The position numbers and the translations under genes are program-made. 64,000 nt of DNA from Capronia americana. Its lineage: Eukaryota > Ascomycota > Eurotiomycetes > Chaetothyriales > Herpotrichiellaceae. The notes under the pieces are model-generated. The model was not told where the DNA came from. It saw only the letters and a list, made by a program, of their open reading frames with translations, and made no database searches. Location of the stretch: NCBI GenBank assembly GCA_016110215.1, contig JADWQD010000009.1, forward strand, positions 1,614,093 to 1,678,092, given 5' to 3'. This document shows, one piece after another, positions 52,619 to 64,000 of this stretch; the stretch's first letter is position 1, and the number at the start of each line of letters is the position of its first letter.

Positions 52619-54091
52619 ATGACCATCTCAACACCCCCGTCAACCACTCTCTCGGAGCCGCCATCGCCGACAGAGCTTCCAACATCGAATCTTCCGCCAG
52701 CGGACGCGTCGGACGAAGAACGAGACACGCTCTCGCCCTCGCAGAGACGGATCATCAAAACCACAACGACGGTCATCACGCCGATCTTCATGCGTCCCAA
52801 GCCCATCTACATCATCGTCGCGACGTCCCTAAATCCGCCCATGGGCATTGGCTTCAAGGGCAAGCTGCCCTGGCCGGGGATCAAAGCCGACATGGCGTTT
52901 TTCAAACAGCTCACCTCGCATGTCCCTGTGGAGGAGGGGGAGTCTGCGAGGTCCAGACCGATCAACGCCGTCGTCATGGGGAGGAAGACGTGGGACAGTA
53001 TCCCGCCTCGGTTCCGTCCCCTGGCAGGACGGTTGAACGTGATCATCACGCGAGGAAGCGCAAGTGAGCTGTCCGAGCGGATATTGGCCGAGTTGAGAGC
53101 CGCGCCAGAGGGTCCCGATGGTGTTCTCGCATGGGAAGCTCACCGTCTTCCGTCGCCCGGCGTGAAGGGGTGGTCAACACGATCAAAGACAGCCGAGCGA
53201 AATACCATGACCGTCCTGACGCCGTCGCCGCTCCCACCGCCGTCCTCGAAACAGAGCGTCTCGCCGATCCTAATCTCTCAGTCCCTCTCGTCAGCATTGA
53301 CTCTGCTCTCCTCGCCGACACCCATCTCGCTATCATCCGCCAACGCCAACGCCCACGCAACGCCAACTTCGACCCCGGCGGCGCCCGCCCCACCAACAAT
53401 CTCAATCCACAAAATCTTCTGCATAGGCGGCGCCGAAATCTACCGCCAAGTCCTCGCCCTCTCATCCCACTCACCGCACACTCCCACGACGCCCACCGCC
53501 GCCGGCCCGGGCAGCGAACCCGGCACAGACACCGATGGCGAAGCCCCCTCCTTCTCGTTCGACCCGTTCAGAGAATCCGAGCACCCGCATTACTTCGACG
53601 TGCGGATCCTCCAGACGCAGATCCGCAAACTCGCCACCACGACGGCATCGACATCGGCACCGGCACCGGGATCATCGACCTCGGTCACAGCGGCCGCCGC
53701 AGCATCGCAATCGCAACCGCAATCGCAGCCCCCACCACCACCGGAGCGAGAACGACGGAAGTCGAAGGTCGAGGTCGATTTCGAATGCGACACCTTCTTC
53801 CCCGACCTGCTACCGTCGCCGGGCTCGGGCGTCAAGTCCGCCAAGTGGAGACCCGTCCTCCAGCAGGAGAGGGTGGGGGAGTGGATCGGCGGCGAGGCCG
53901 TCGCGCTGCCTCAGCACGCGGGACGCAGGAAGGAAAGCGTCCAGGATGAAATTGTGGGGGAGGCGGACGAGAGTGAGGGGAGCAGCGACGAAGGGGACGG
54001 GCCCGGCGACAAGGACGGCGGTAAGGAACTGTGGTTCCGCGACGAGAAGGCGTGCGTCGAGTGCCGGACTATCGGGTGGGAGAGGCGCTGA
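52619..54091 (+). CDS. DFR1: Dihydrofolate reductase with large low-complexity insertions
   Basis: 490 residues from ATG 52619, about twice the normal fungal DHFR. The fold elements are present in order: PIYIIVATSLNPPMGIGFKGKLPWPGIKADMAFF (residues 62-95 by position; D91 is the catalytic acid, Asp as in bacteria and not the usual eukaryotic Glu), VVMGRKTWDSIP (118-129), GRLNVIITR, ILISQSLSSALTLLS, IFCIGGAEIYRQVL (266-279), YFDVRILQTQI and DTFFPDL (391-397). Between these are Ser/Pro/Ala/Thr-rich insertions at about 158-215, 233-262, 284-322 and 338-385, and the C-terminus adds an acidic tail. No convincing splice sites remove them. The enzyme makes tetrahydrofolate with NADPH for thymidylate and purine synthesis. 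Confidence 0.9.
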   Translation: MTISTPPSTTLSEPPSPTELPTSNLPPADASDEERDTLSPSQRRIIKTTTTVITPIFMRPKPIYIIVATSLNPPMGIGFKGKLPWPGIKADMAFFKQLTSHVPVEEGESARSRPINAVVMGRKTWDSIPPRFRPLAGRLNVIITRGSASELSERILAELRAAPEGPDGVLAWEAHRLPSPGVKGWSTRSKTAERNTMTVLTPSPLPPPSSKQSVSPILISQSLSSALTLLSSPTPISLSSANANAHATPTSTPAAPAPPTISIHKIFCIGGAEIYRQVLALSSHSPHTPTTPTAAGPGSEPGTDTDGEAPSFSFDPFRESEHPHYFDVRILQTQIRKLATTTASTSAPAPGSSTSVTAAAAASQSQPQSQPPPPPERERRKSKVEVDFECDTFFPDLLPSPGSGVKSAKWRPVLQQERVGEWIGGEAVALPQHAGRRKESVQDEIVGEADESEGSSDEGDGPGDKDGGKELWFRDEKACVECRTIGWERR

Positions 54092-54435
54092 GAATGACCA
54101 TAATCGCTGAGAGCAGGGGATGGAACTCTTGGTCGGTAGACGATGTTAGGTTTGCAATGCTTGAGTTGAGCGTCCGTTAGATCATGGGACCATAGCTGGG
54201 CGGAACTGCACGCGTTAGAAGCCTCAATTTAAAATGATGTGCCCCGATGGATATAGTTCACGCTTTTTCTCGTCTCCTGAGCTGAAAGATGATTCGATTC
54301 CCTATCACCTTCCCTTCCGCGCCCTTTCGCCATATATCATGCTATACATTTCATTCATCTCAGTACTGGCTCTTCTATCCCGCCAGGACAAACTCGATCA
54401 CTCCTCGATGCCCTCCCCGTTTCGGGGCGCAGAAA
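54092..54435. other. Convergent 3' intergenic region, DFR1 / DRS2
   Basis: 344 bases between stop codons; no gene seen. Confidence 0.5.
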
Positions 54436-57400
54436 TCAATGGCCTGCTGACCCGTCCACAGGCCTAACACTGCCCAGTTCGCCATACAGCCCTCTTCCAC
54501 GCGTGGTATCGTACGCACTAAGCACCCTCATTGTTTGCCCTCCCGTCGACTCGTCCCCGGCGCTAAAAGCATATCCCCTCTGCTTCCTCATTCTCTGGAC
54601 CTGTCTGACCTTCCTGACCGCTTTCTGGAACTGCTCCATCCGAGGTCGATAATCCTGCACGTTGTACTTCTGGATCTCCTGTACGTGGTGGTACTGCTGC
54701 GGGAAGTACATTCTCTTGGCGTATTTCCAGGCGAAGTCGCGGATGAGGCAGACGGGCGGGAGGACAAGGCAGAGTGCGTAGAATACGGGATAGCTGAACA
54801 TAACGGGAATAATCCCGTCCAGTTCCGTGCTAAAGCCAGAGCCGATATTCGGTGCTGCGTAGCTGTAGGCTGGAATGAAAGCCAGCCAGATTATGAAGGA
54901 GCCTGGTATGGCGAGGACGGTATACTTCGTCCAGACATTCGTGATCAGCGCGGCCTTGCCGAGGACGACAAGAAGGATGGCGGTATATGTCGATGTACCC
55001 CAGACCCAGTGGCCTGCGACTTTCCCGTCGTTCAGGATCCCGTCGTTGAGGAAGAAATAACTGCTAAAGATGTACGCCAGAATTGAATGGTAAAACCCAT
55101 TGGCAACCCAGCTCCAGAAGGAATGCATGCGGAAAAACACACCCTTTTGCGTGAGCTGGTACAGTTGCGGGTACCGGTCCAGCAGGCGCGCAGAGATGAA
55201 CTGGTCGAAGACGCCCATTGCGAAGGGCGGAAAGAATGTGAAGAGCACGTTATAGAAGGACAGGGTCCAGGATTCGTAAATGACTTGGCCAGAGAAGGAG
55301 TTTTGGAATGCGTACTATGAGCGTCTTGTCAGTATATCGGCGCGCATGACGAGGTCTCTTGCTTACCCAAAACTGTGTCATAAACATGGCAATGTTCTTG
55401 TAAAACGAATACAGAATGACTTTGCTGATGCGCTGGTAACTCCACGCACCGTGCACCAAAAGCAGTTTTCGTAGATATCGGAACTGTCCAATTGCGACGT
55501 CGGCACTGCGAGCGGCTTGAAGGCCTTCCACTCCGCTGATACCGACACCAACGTGAGCAGCTTGGATCATGGACACGTCGTTGGCTCCGTCACCGATAGC
55601 CAACAAAAGCGCCTTCAGATGGCGCTTGACGAGCTTGACGACCAAAGCTTTCTGCAGCGGTGAGACTCTGCAGCAAATCACCGCCTTGCACATGACGGCC
55701 AAATCAAGGAATAATTTCTCCATGTCTTTTTCCAGCGCAAACGTCAAGGATTTGCCGTCGATGACAAGGGCGAGGACGTCTTGCTCGCCCGAGGCGGCCT
55801 GGCTTCTCACTGCGTCGTATTTCTTCTGTAGGCTGTGTCGAGTGGCGGTGGAATTCTCCTCATTGATGATCAGGAGCGTCATGTCTTCACTGATCAGTTT
55901 GCAACTCATACCAATGTTGATGGCTGTCTCTTGTCTGTCGCCCGTAAGAACCCAGACCTTGATGCCCGCCTGCTGCAGAGTGTGGATCGTGTCCGGCACA
56001 CCATCTTGCAGCCGGTCTTCAATGGCTGTCGCGCCTAGTAGGTAAAGGTCATGCTCGATGATTTCGGCGGCCTTGTCCAGTTCTTCGGCGCGATTCCCTC
56101 CCACCGTTGTGGCTGCCTTGTCGAAAATCTGTTTCCAATCCTGGAATTCTTGCTCGGGTATCTCGCGCATGGAGAGACACAGTGTTCTCAGACCCTCGGT
56201 CGCGTAGTCCTCCAACTGCCGCAGGGTTACATCGACGATTTGGTTGTCTTTGGCCAACCGTTCCAGGATCACAGTATCGGCTCCTTTGCAATATATCCGA
56301 ATCTTGCCGTCTGGACATCGGAAAATGGTTGACATGCGCTTTCTCGTTGAATTAAACTCGCACACTGCCAGTAGCTCATATTCCACTTCTTGCCCGTCGA
56401 CTTGGACGATCACTGAGCGTGGCTTTCTTGCCACAAACCGGTAGCCGAGCATAGCGGCGCCCTCGACAAGAGCCCCTTCATCGGGAGATGCAGCTTGGTA
56501 CTTGATCTCAGATTTCTCGTCTTTGCGCTCGGGAATGACGGTGTGGCAGACGGCCAGGAGAGAAAGAAACTGGTGGATGACTTCTCTGCTGGGATGTGAC
56601 TTCAGGTTCTCGCGAAGTTGTCTGAAGTCATGGACTCCATCTAGATCATCTGGGCCTGTTGCTTTCACATCCTCGGGGACCACGCCAGCGTAGCGAATGC
56701 CCTGAATCGAGGACTGTCTGAATTCCATCATGTTGCAGGTCAAAGTCCCTGTCTTATCCGAGAAGATGTATTCGATTTGCCCCAGTTCTTCCACAAGTGA
56801 TGACGTTCGGCAGACCGCCGGAGTATCGGTGTTGGGATAGTACATATCGAGATCACTACTGATGAGAAAGGCCTGGAAGTACTTCACGATCTCCACTGTC
56901 ACGAAAAGTGAGAGGGGGACCAAGTTGGAGTACAGAATCCAGTATGTGCAGAGGTCCAGAAAGAATTGCGAGACGGCACTGAAGTCACCATAATAGAGGT
57001 ACGTCAGTTTTTGACCTGCTGTCGCTCGAACAATGAGGTCGCCAATGGTGCTGACCGCGCTGAGAACCAGGAGAATAGCCACGAGCATCAGAATCTGCTT
57101 GTTCAGCATTCGTTCCACGTCTGTACGCTTGATAGGGGTGGCTGTAGCATTGCGCATCAGTTTGGTCTCGTGGCCTGTGAAGACGACGACCCCGTGTACC
57201 CAGGGAGTGTTGCGGAGAACAGCCCCTCGCAAAAGCAATTGCTCGGGCGTCAGAGGGTGCTCTTTCTCACTTCCACCACCAGTCATGGTCAGAGTCGCCT
57301 CATAGGTGTAGAGACTGCTGTTGGGCTGCTCTGACCGCACTCGCCCGCTCAGTCGCCCCAGATCTGCAGGATTCACCAAGTGCACCGTTTCAGGAATGGC

Positions 57401-58588
57401 CTGTTTGATTTTCAGGTTTGTTTCGCCATCGAGATTTGCAGTTTCGATGTAACAAAGACCTTCCGGCTCGGAGCTCGTGAGTAGAACCAGGTCGGCAGGG
57501 AACGGTTCTTCCGACTCGACTCGCACAATGTCCCCCACAGCGACATTGATCCATTTCGTCTCGGTGAAGCTGGAGCCTTTGAGCACCTGGGCTTTGGAAT
57601 CGTTCAGCGATTTATCGGCCGTTTTCCGCTTCCAGTCTTCGACATACTCTTTGATGGCGGAAATCATCAGCACAATCAGCAAGGGCACAATAGTAGTATA
57701 TCGATTGGTGGGCGAGACGTTGGGGACTTGTTGCAGCACGGCGGTGAACAAGAAGAACAAGTTTGCGTATTTGGAAAACTGTTCGAAGAGGAATTTCGGG
57801 AGGAAAGTCGCAATGTTGTATTTGGCGGTGGAAACATGGTTGTCGACCCATTTGTTTGCAGAATTCGCCGGAGAGTTGTTGAGCTGGATGATCCTGGGAC
57901 CAAGTGTTGACGGGTCGACCTTCTTCCTCCCGAAGAAGTCTTTGATGCTGTCAAAGCTGAACTCCTTCTTCTCTCGGCCCGAAGGCGTCTCGTCGGTCCC
58001 TGCAGTGTCGACTCTCGAATGTCGCATTCCCGACTCTGTTAAGGGAAGATTCATGTCTGAATAGTTGCTGTCCCGGATGCCCACCATCCCTTTGGCCCTG
58101 TCCATCAACCCAGCCATCGACATAAGACTTGTTCGATCCCGCCTATGATGCCTCCCGACCACTTTGACGCCCCCACCGGGGATATTCTCGTCTGACGGCC
58201 CTCCATTGTCGTAGTATTTGAAGCCCGACTCTTCCTCGGTTAAGTCTTCGCCGTCTCCGTATCTCGCATAGTTGTGGAGGTCTGAGGTTTGAGAGAAGTT
58301 GTGCGTGCCATTGTCCATGTATGGCGCGGTGAAAGGTCTACTCGAGGAGCCCGCAGATTGGGCCTGACCAGGTGCGCCCGGTCTTCCACCACCGACGAAG
58401 TCATCGTAGCTGGTTGAGGGTCTGGGTTGAGGTTCGTCCGAATCGTCGATATTGAATGCATTTAGCAGTTGCGAATCGTCCACAGGAGGGCGCTGCCCTG
58501 TACCGTAGGCCGGCTGCGACTGCGCCAGATCATCTAGTAAGTTGTGGTTGTAGTTGGCAGCTGGGGGCGCATTGGGACTCCCGTCCAT
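54436..58588 (-). CDS. DRS2: P4-ATPase aminophospholipid flippase, Drs2-like
   Basis: Two exons, complement(54436-55314, 55367-58588), split by a 52-nt phase-0 intron between FMTQFW and YAFQNSFSG; 1366 residues, typical of Drs2. The N-terminal 220 residues are disordered. M1 contains FLFTAVLQQVPNVSPTNRYTT; the QQ pair is associated with phosphatidylserine recognition. LDGET (about 385) is the actuator motif, IFSDKTGTLTCNMMEF (about 605) holds the phosphorylated Asp, then GDRQETAINIG and GDGANDVSMIQ (about 1000). M4 reads PLSLFVTVE where PISL is usual. Ten TM helices are expected. The C-terminal tail includes basic residues (RKVRQVQRMRKQRGYAFS) as in the autoinhibitory/PI4P-binding tail of Drs2. 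It flips PS/PE to the cytosolic leaflet at the trans-Golgi with a Cdc50 partner. Confidence 0.97.
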
Positions 58589-59405
58589 TTCTCCAAAGCG
58601 CCAGATGCGTATAGTATGACGAGCAGGTCGCTGGCGTTACCGTGCCATAGAGATCACGAAAGTCTTCGATCGCAGGTGAGTGTGGTTGCTAGTGACATAT
58701 CGCGGTTGGCACAATCTGGGGTCGCGGCGTCAGCGACGTTGCTGTCCTCGTTAAGATTGACGGTGACAATGGCAGACCAAGAAGTTCAAGTTCGGTTTGG
58801 ATGCGTGGCCGCAGGCGGAGCAACGACTTGGAGGCGCCCCCAAGGCCCCGTGCGGGCACGCCTAGTGGCTGCAGCGGTTGGTCCCCGCCGAACTCGGTCT
58901 AGGGCCGAGTTTCCAATTAGCCAGGCACCCGCCTAATGTTACAGCTCAAAGGCGTCCCTAGCCCAGGACCCTTTCCGCCTGTCTCGATATACAGAATGGC
59001 TTTACTTATTACTGCATCCTGTGTACAGCCTCTGCTGGAAATTTGGCATCTGGTCGCTTTCTTACGACATGCAGACATTCCAGTGACGAAGCACTGTCAA
59101 ACATCGATCTCACCAGTTGACTCCTGAACGCTAGCACGAGGAAGCAATCATTCGACATGCTGGGCCACTGGGAGTGGTCCAAGAGTTTAAAAATGGCACC
59201 CGAGACTGCACTGCCACTTCTGTCATCTTGAACACAAGGTCTGGGATCGACTCCTCATCAAGACCCCATCGAACAGCCTCAGACTTGCTCGTCATACTAT
59301 CCCATTGTCCAGCTCGACTCGATAAAGCCTTGAAGACCGCCTTCCCTAGACGTGACCTGATATGTATGGCTGGCTAGACGTCGCTTCATTTTCGTTCTTT
59401 GCAGG
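58589..59405. other. Intergenic region upstream of DRS2
   Basis: About 800 bases between two minus-strand genes. No gene seen; holds the DRS2 promoter and the 3' flank of RRP45. Confidence 0.45.
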
Positions 59406-60331
59406 TCATCTTTCATTCTCAGCTCTCAGCTCGGCGATCAATCCACCAACGTCCCGCTTGGTCGAATCCTCCGCTAATTTCTTAGCAACGATACCATTGA
59501 TCTCCTTTCCCTTGGCTAAGGCTGTGTTGATACATTTGAGGAGGACAACTGCATCAATCGCGCTTCCTCCCATCTTCGAGACCTGACATAATTCGAAGTC
59601 ATTAACGGTGAAGGTCACCGATGTCTCCCGTACCTGCTCCTCGCTACGTGTGGCATCCAGTATTACGGTGTCCCCCCCGTGGTAGAAGCTGAAGGTTATG
59701 CAGACTGGGTTGTGCATGATGCTCAATGGCACCGGGACTCGCTCCGCCATGGTGTAAATGGTAACGTTCTCTCCGTCCACCGAGACATCTGGCCGCCGAA
59801 AATGCCGCAGTGCTGCTACGATGGCGACGCAGGAACAGTCGATCAGACCGCCATCTGAGTCAAGGACATGGACATCGGCTCTAATCGACCAGCATTTGGC
59901 TCCGGAAATGATGCACAAAGATTCGGTGTCGATGGCTCGAGACCTCCGAACTGCTTTTTCGAGGGTGCGCGAGAGGATCACTTCTTGCTCCGTTTGCCGT
60001 CCAACTTCGTATGCTGCAGACGCGATGGGACTTAATTCTGTCGTGATAGTGAAGATGCCGTCAAACTTGCGGTCTTCCAAAGGCTTTGTGACTTCTGCTG
60101 AGATTTGAACATGTACTCTTCGCGCCGAATTAGTGATATTCTGCCGTGAAAGTCAGCCGCAGCCTACCTGGTCTTCCCAAGACGGGCTGTGACTGTGCCA
60201 TATTCGTCCCCGAATTCTAGCTCGAGGCTTCTGAATTGATCGAGACTCCGCCCATCAACACGAACGCCCTGCTGAAGTGCTTCAACGATGAAATTCCGCT
60301 CGATGTTCGAGATGTCGACTTCACGAGGCAT
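59406..60331 (-). CDS. RRP45: Exosome complex subunit Rrp45 (RNase PH-like)
   Basis: Two exons, complement(59406-60117, 60168-60331), with a 50-nt intron; 876 nt, 291 residues. Exon 1 gives MPREVDISNIERNFIVEALQ and VRVDGRSLDQFRSLELEFG, the RNase PH N-terminal signature (here the DGR motif of Rrp45/EXOSC9). Exon 2 continues VHVQISAEVTKP, then TLEKAVRRSRAIDTESLCI, WSIRADVHVLDSDGGLIDCSCVA and LDATRSEEQV, all typical of the Rrp45 subunit. Catalytic phosphorolytic residues are not expected in eukaryotic exosome core subunits. The protein forms part of the six-member ring of the RNA exosome that threads RNA to Rrp44 in nucleus and cytoplasm. Confidence 0.95.
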
Positions 60332-61616
60332 CTTCACGAATAACCGCTCGCTAACCTATCAGGGAATTGCGATCGGGCGCGCAGTGACATCGTTGTGCGC
60401 AACCTGCCGAGAGATGGCCAAGAAAGACTTTTTTCAGACTGGGCAAACTGTTCTGGCTGCAGCATTTTTGATGAAGGACCAATTTTAAAACCATTGGCTC
60501 TCGAACTTCAGCCTCGCCAAGCCTTGCCACCGTGGCGAGAGAGTTTCGCCGTACTTAGAATACTGCGGAGTATTGATCCGGTGTACCGGGAGTGCCGGTC
60601 TAGTCTGAAATTTCTTCGGCTGGTGACATCCGAACACGGCCCAGCTTGTCGACGATCTTGAAGTTTGTGGTGCTTTATGAATCAACTGTGTTCATAATTC
60701 GTGCTCTGCACACCCTCAAATATGACCATCTCAGCGCTCGGAGAAGCCACGGCTCGTAATCACGTGATTCGACCTAACCTTCACATGCCACTGTCCCACG
60801 CAACTGCTGACGAACGTCCCGCTGGCTCCGAGTTGTTTCAAATTTTCCACACCTCGCGAGATAAGCAACAGGTACGTACCTATCACACTGACGCCATGCC
60901 ACGCCACAGGGGAAAAGTCCCCTCAGACCTGCCAGATCCCGGTCTTGCGTCAGCCTTGTCAAGCTTTCGCATGGAGCCTCACTAGCCTCAGCCAAATCCA
61001 TATTTGTTGGGTTCCTATCGAGTCTCCTTCTCATGCCATATTTCAGCTGTCCGATTGGCGTCACCATGGTCCGATTGGCGTCACCATGGTCCGATTCCAC
61101 TTTTCCTGCCATGTAACTCAAGCTATCAGTCCTCCTGAACTCGGTACATGTTGGGAACACGATATGAGACAGATCTGACAAAATTGCGTCGCCTCCACCA
61201 CGTGCAAAAACATACACACCTCGTTATCAAGAATGTGGGCCGGTGGATGGGAAACTCTCATGCAAATCGGCCAACTTCGTACACCTCTTTCGCTGGACTT
61301 TGCTGTCCGTTCAGTACATTCCAGCATGACTTCCGACTTCTTACTCCCGGTTGCCGCTTCATTTCTAGCCTTCGTTTTGCATTTTCTCGATTGTTGGAAA
61401 ATTGTTCGGTGCCTGCTTTGTTACATTGACGACTCTCGGCCCAGAACGTGGCAAATTGCTACATTTGCCGTGTTTGCGCTTTGTTGTAAGAATCTTCCTT
61501 TGTCATCGACGCCGAATATTGCCTCCAGTGCCGCCCGTCAACCTTATCCGGACTCTCGTCGATGCCTCGAGCACTGAAACATCGACCCTAATCCTTTCCC
61601 TCCGTGACTTGGGGGT
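60332..61616. other. Divergent intergenic region, RRP45 / ThrE-like gene
   Basis: About 1.3 kb between outward-facing starts. No gene seen. It includes a perfect 20-bp tandem duplication at 61049-61096. Confidence 0.45.
61049..61096. repeat. 20-bp tandem duplication
   Basis: GTCCGATTGGCGTCACCATG occurs twice head to tail (61049-61068, 61069-61088) with the first eight bases of a third copy. Confidence 0.9.
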
Positions 61617-64000
61617 ATGGCTGGTACTAACGATCACACCACACCCGATTCCAGCAACACCAGCAACTCCTCGACCCCGATCACAGGCACACAGCAGAGC
61701 CTGAAAGCCTCTAGAAATGAACAAAGACAACGCAGTAAGGTCAAATTCTCGAACGTGGCCGACGAGGAGGAACAGGATGGACTACGAGAGACCTCCGCCG
61801 AGACGGGCAAGCGAGCTGATATCCCGGAAATCCGACTGTCTGAATCTGTAGACGTTGCGGACCTGAGTCTCACAGCTTCGAGTTGGGCGGGAATAACAGA
61901 TGCCGCTGCCGCTGAAGCCCAAGTCCGGGCCAGCCGGCTGCACAACAGGCTGAGCGACTCCGTGATCCATCAAAAGCAACATCTCGGGTCCAAAATAACC
62001 CCCAGCATGACTCCTCAATTGCTCCTTTCACCCAACTCATCTCCTCCCACAAGTCCCGTTAGTGATTGGCCGGTCAAACTAGACGAGATCCCTCTCGAAC
62101 CTCTCGGAAAAGACAGAAGGCCCTACACAATCCTGGAGGATTCTACTGATGACGACGATAGCGACGGAGAGAATGAAAAGAGTCTGAAGCCAGACAGTGA
62201 GAACTACCAAGAAGCAAAACAACTCCTCCGAACCATAACTGGCCGCGACCAAAGTATATGGCAACCTCAACCTAGGTCAGGGACAGAGACACCAGCAGTG
62301 GATAAGCGGCTTCATGACATCGATTATGTTCCACCTCCAGTCGATTACCGCCCTAGTCCTATTGCTCTAATACACAAGCTCACTGCCCTCAAGCATAGCG
62401 GCTATACTGGGCCAACCTACCGTGATGATCCCGGCTCACCTCCATCAAGCAAGCATTCTCCGAGGAGCTATCATTCTAGAGGCCATTCTCGAAACGGCTC
62501 CGAGATTCATGACTATTCAATAACCTCATCGGGAAGGGCAACTCCCAAGCGACCAAAATGGTATGATAAGGGCGATTCTGAACATTATCAATCCAATGGA
62601 TCACTGAGCGCCTTGCTTGCAACGACTGTCGCTTCCGCTTCCGCAGCTAGCCCTGAAGTAAGCAATTCTGTCCCTCGGCCTGCGTATCAACGAGCGAAGT
62701 CTTCCCAAAGCATGATTGCAACTGCGGTAGATATAATCAAACATCCCACCAATTATTTCCATCACAAGTCTTCGACCTCTATATTGGCGGATGAGGAGCG
62801 GGTTGTTCTCGATGTGGCTGAGATTATCGCCTGTCGAAAGTACCTGAAGAAGCTGGCCCGAAGCTTGATGGCTGTCGGAGCGCCATCCCACCGGTTGGAA
62901 CAATACATGAGTACTTCGGCACGTGCGCTCAACATTGACGCAGAGTTTCTCTATCTGCCGGGATCGATGCTTGTGTCCATCAACGACAGGCTTACCATGA
63001 GTACTGAAGTCACGCTTGTCAGGGAGTCCGGAGGCGTTGATCTGGGCAAGTTCAAAGACGTCTTCGACGTGTACAAGCTGGTAATCCATGGCAAATACAC
63101 TGCTGAAGAAGGAACCCGTGATCTCGGGGAGATCATGCAGAAACGGGGAAGGCATTCGCTGCCTCTGCGAATCTTTGCATACGGCATCGCCGCTATCTCA
63201 GTCGGGCCTTTCGCATTCTCCGCACGACCCGTCGACTTCGCCCCTAACTTCATCTTAGGCGCCACGCTCGGGTTTCTACAGCTTGTTGTTGTCACCAAAT
63301 CGGAACAGTTTTCGCACGTGTTTGAAGTGCTTGCTGCCGTCCTCATTGCCTTCGTCTCTCGAGGTCTGGGCTCTATCTATAATAACGGCTCTCCGGTGTT
63401 CTGTTTCTCGGCAATCGCGCAGAGCAGTATAGCACTCATCCTGCCCGGTTATATGGTGCTTTGCGCGGCATTGGAGCTCCAGAGCAAAAGTCTTGTTTCA
63501 GGGTCTGTGAGAATGGTATATGCCATCATATATTCTCTGTTCCTCGGTTTTGGTATCTTAATTGGTAAGTCTCCTCTCCCCCGGCCAACAGTGGTGCGTG
63601 CTAACAACTATCTACAGGAAGTGTGGTTATGGGCCTCATCTACCCACAAGCCCAAAGTGACGTGACGTGCCGCATTCCAGCTTGGTGGAACGATTCCAAT
63701 CATGGACCGAGGCTTATATATGTCAGATTCATATGGGTGCCGATGTTCGCCATATGTCTGGCTATCATCAATCAGGCCAAATGGAAACAAATACCCGTCA
63801 TGACGCTGATCGCTTTTGTCGGGTACCAAGCGAATTTTTGGGTCTCTACGAAGCTCGCGAACAATATACAAGTCGCTAACGCGATAGGGGCCTTCGCAAT
63901 TGGCACCCTGGCAAACCTTTACTCCCGCTTCTTTCACGGGTTGGCGGCCGCCGCCATGTTACCGGCGATATTTGTACAGGTGCCCAGTGGATTGGCAGCA
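61617..64000 (+). CDS. ThrE/Prm10-like membrane transporter (3' truncated)
   Basis: Exon 1 is 61617-63564 and exon 2 begins at 63618 after a 53-nt intron with a GCTAAC branch site; the gene runs off the window. About 777 residues are visible. Residues 1-390 are hydrophilic, Ser-rich and disordered. The ThrE (DUF1212) domain starts near 395: LARSLMAVGAPSHRLEQYM, LNIDAEFLYLPGSMLVSI, then a run of hydrophobic helices (IFAYGIAAISVGPFAFSAR, FILGATLGFLQLVVV, VFEVLAAVLIAFVSRGLGSI, IAQSSIALILPGYMVLCAAL, IIYSLFLGFGILIGSVVMG). In exon 2 the second transporter half begins (PVMTLIAFVGYQANFWVSTKL, IGAFAIGTLANLYSRFFHGL). Family members export threonine/serine in bacteria; fungal versions are related to pheromone-regulated Prm10. 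Transport substrate here is inferred only. Confidence 0.9.

Overview
This is a eukaryotic window from a filamentous ascomycete (Pezizomycotina). Evidence: protein-coding genes broken by short introns (about 49-105 nt, GT..AG, several with CTAAC/CTGAC-like branch sites), no operons, and orthologues of fungal core machinery (Atg13, Pan2, Abd1, Drs2, Rrp45, Med22, DHFR). The mix of accessory families (DUF7708/STAND-like protein, DUF7025-type AAA+ ATPase, RING proteins, Ser/Thr-rich secreted proteins) would fit a Eurotiomycetes/Chaetothyriales-like genome, but that placement is inference only.

Layout. 1-4278: 3' part of an IBtk/Btb3-like RCC1+BTB gene, cut by the window edge. 6142-8871: ATG13. 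10051-13630 (minus): six-exon AAA+ ATPase, divergent from 14476-16729 (plus), a five-exon DUF7708 protein with a STAND-like domain that has lost its P-loop. 17238-18159 (minus): four-TM MARVEL-like protein. 18917-22527 (minus): PAN2, divergent from a small RING protein (23074-23739). 24639-26008: four-exon MDR oxidoreductase. 26863-27087 (minus): possible small Ser-rich gene. 27731-29584 (minus) and 30527-32122 (plus): an AtsA-type arylsulfatase and a sugar-porter-family transporter, divergent and intronless. 32469-34451: ABD1 cap methyltransferase with an RS-like N-terminus. 34452-38970: 4.5 kb with no gene I can support. 38971-42655: large secreted Ser/Thr-rich protein ending in three Cys-rich repeats. 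44622-45851: acidic RING protein. 46462-47190: ICMT-like membrane methyltransferase. 47420-47925: tandem array with a 67-bp period and hairpin cores. 48280-49692 (minus): secreted protein built from W-x-D-W repeats. 51492-52058: MED22 with a stop-free, in-frame intron. 52619-54091: DHFR with large low-complexity insertions. 54436-58588 (minus): DRS2 flippase. 59406-60331 (minus): RRP45. 61617-64000: ThrE/PRM10-like transporter, cut by the window end.

Most genes are unrelated housekeeping loci. The places where neighbours might act together are the divergent AAA+/STAND-like pair (10-17 kb) and the divergent sulfatase/transporter pair (27.7-32.1 kb). The most unusual material is the P-loop-less STAND-like protein, the two repeat-built secreted proteins, the 67-bp hairpin array and the expanded DHFR. 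I saw no tRNA, rRNA, CRISPR or intact transposon. Exon boundaries were worked out by hand from GT/AG, reading frame and family resemblance; each spliced model given closes in frame.
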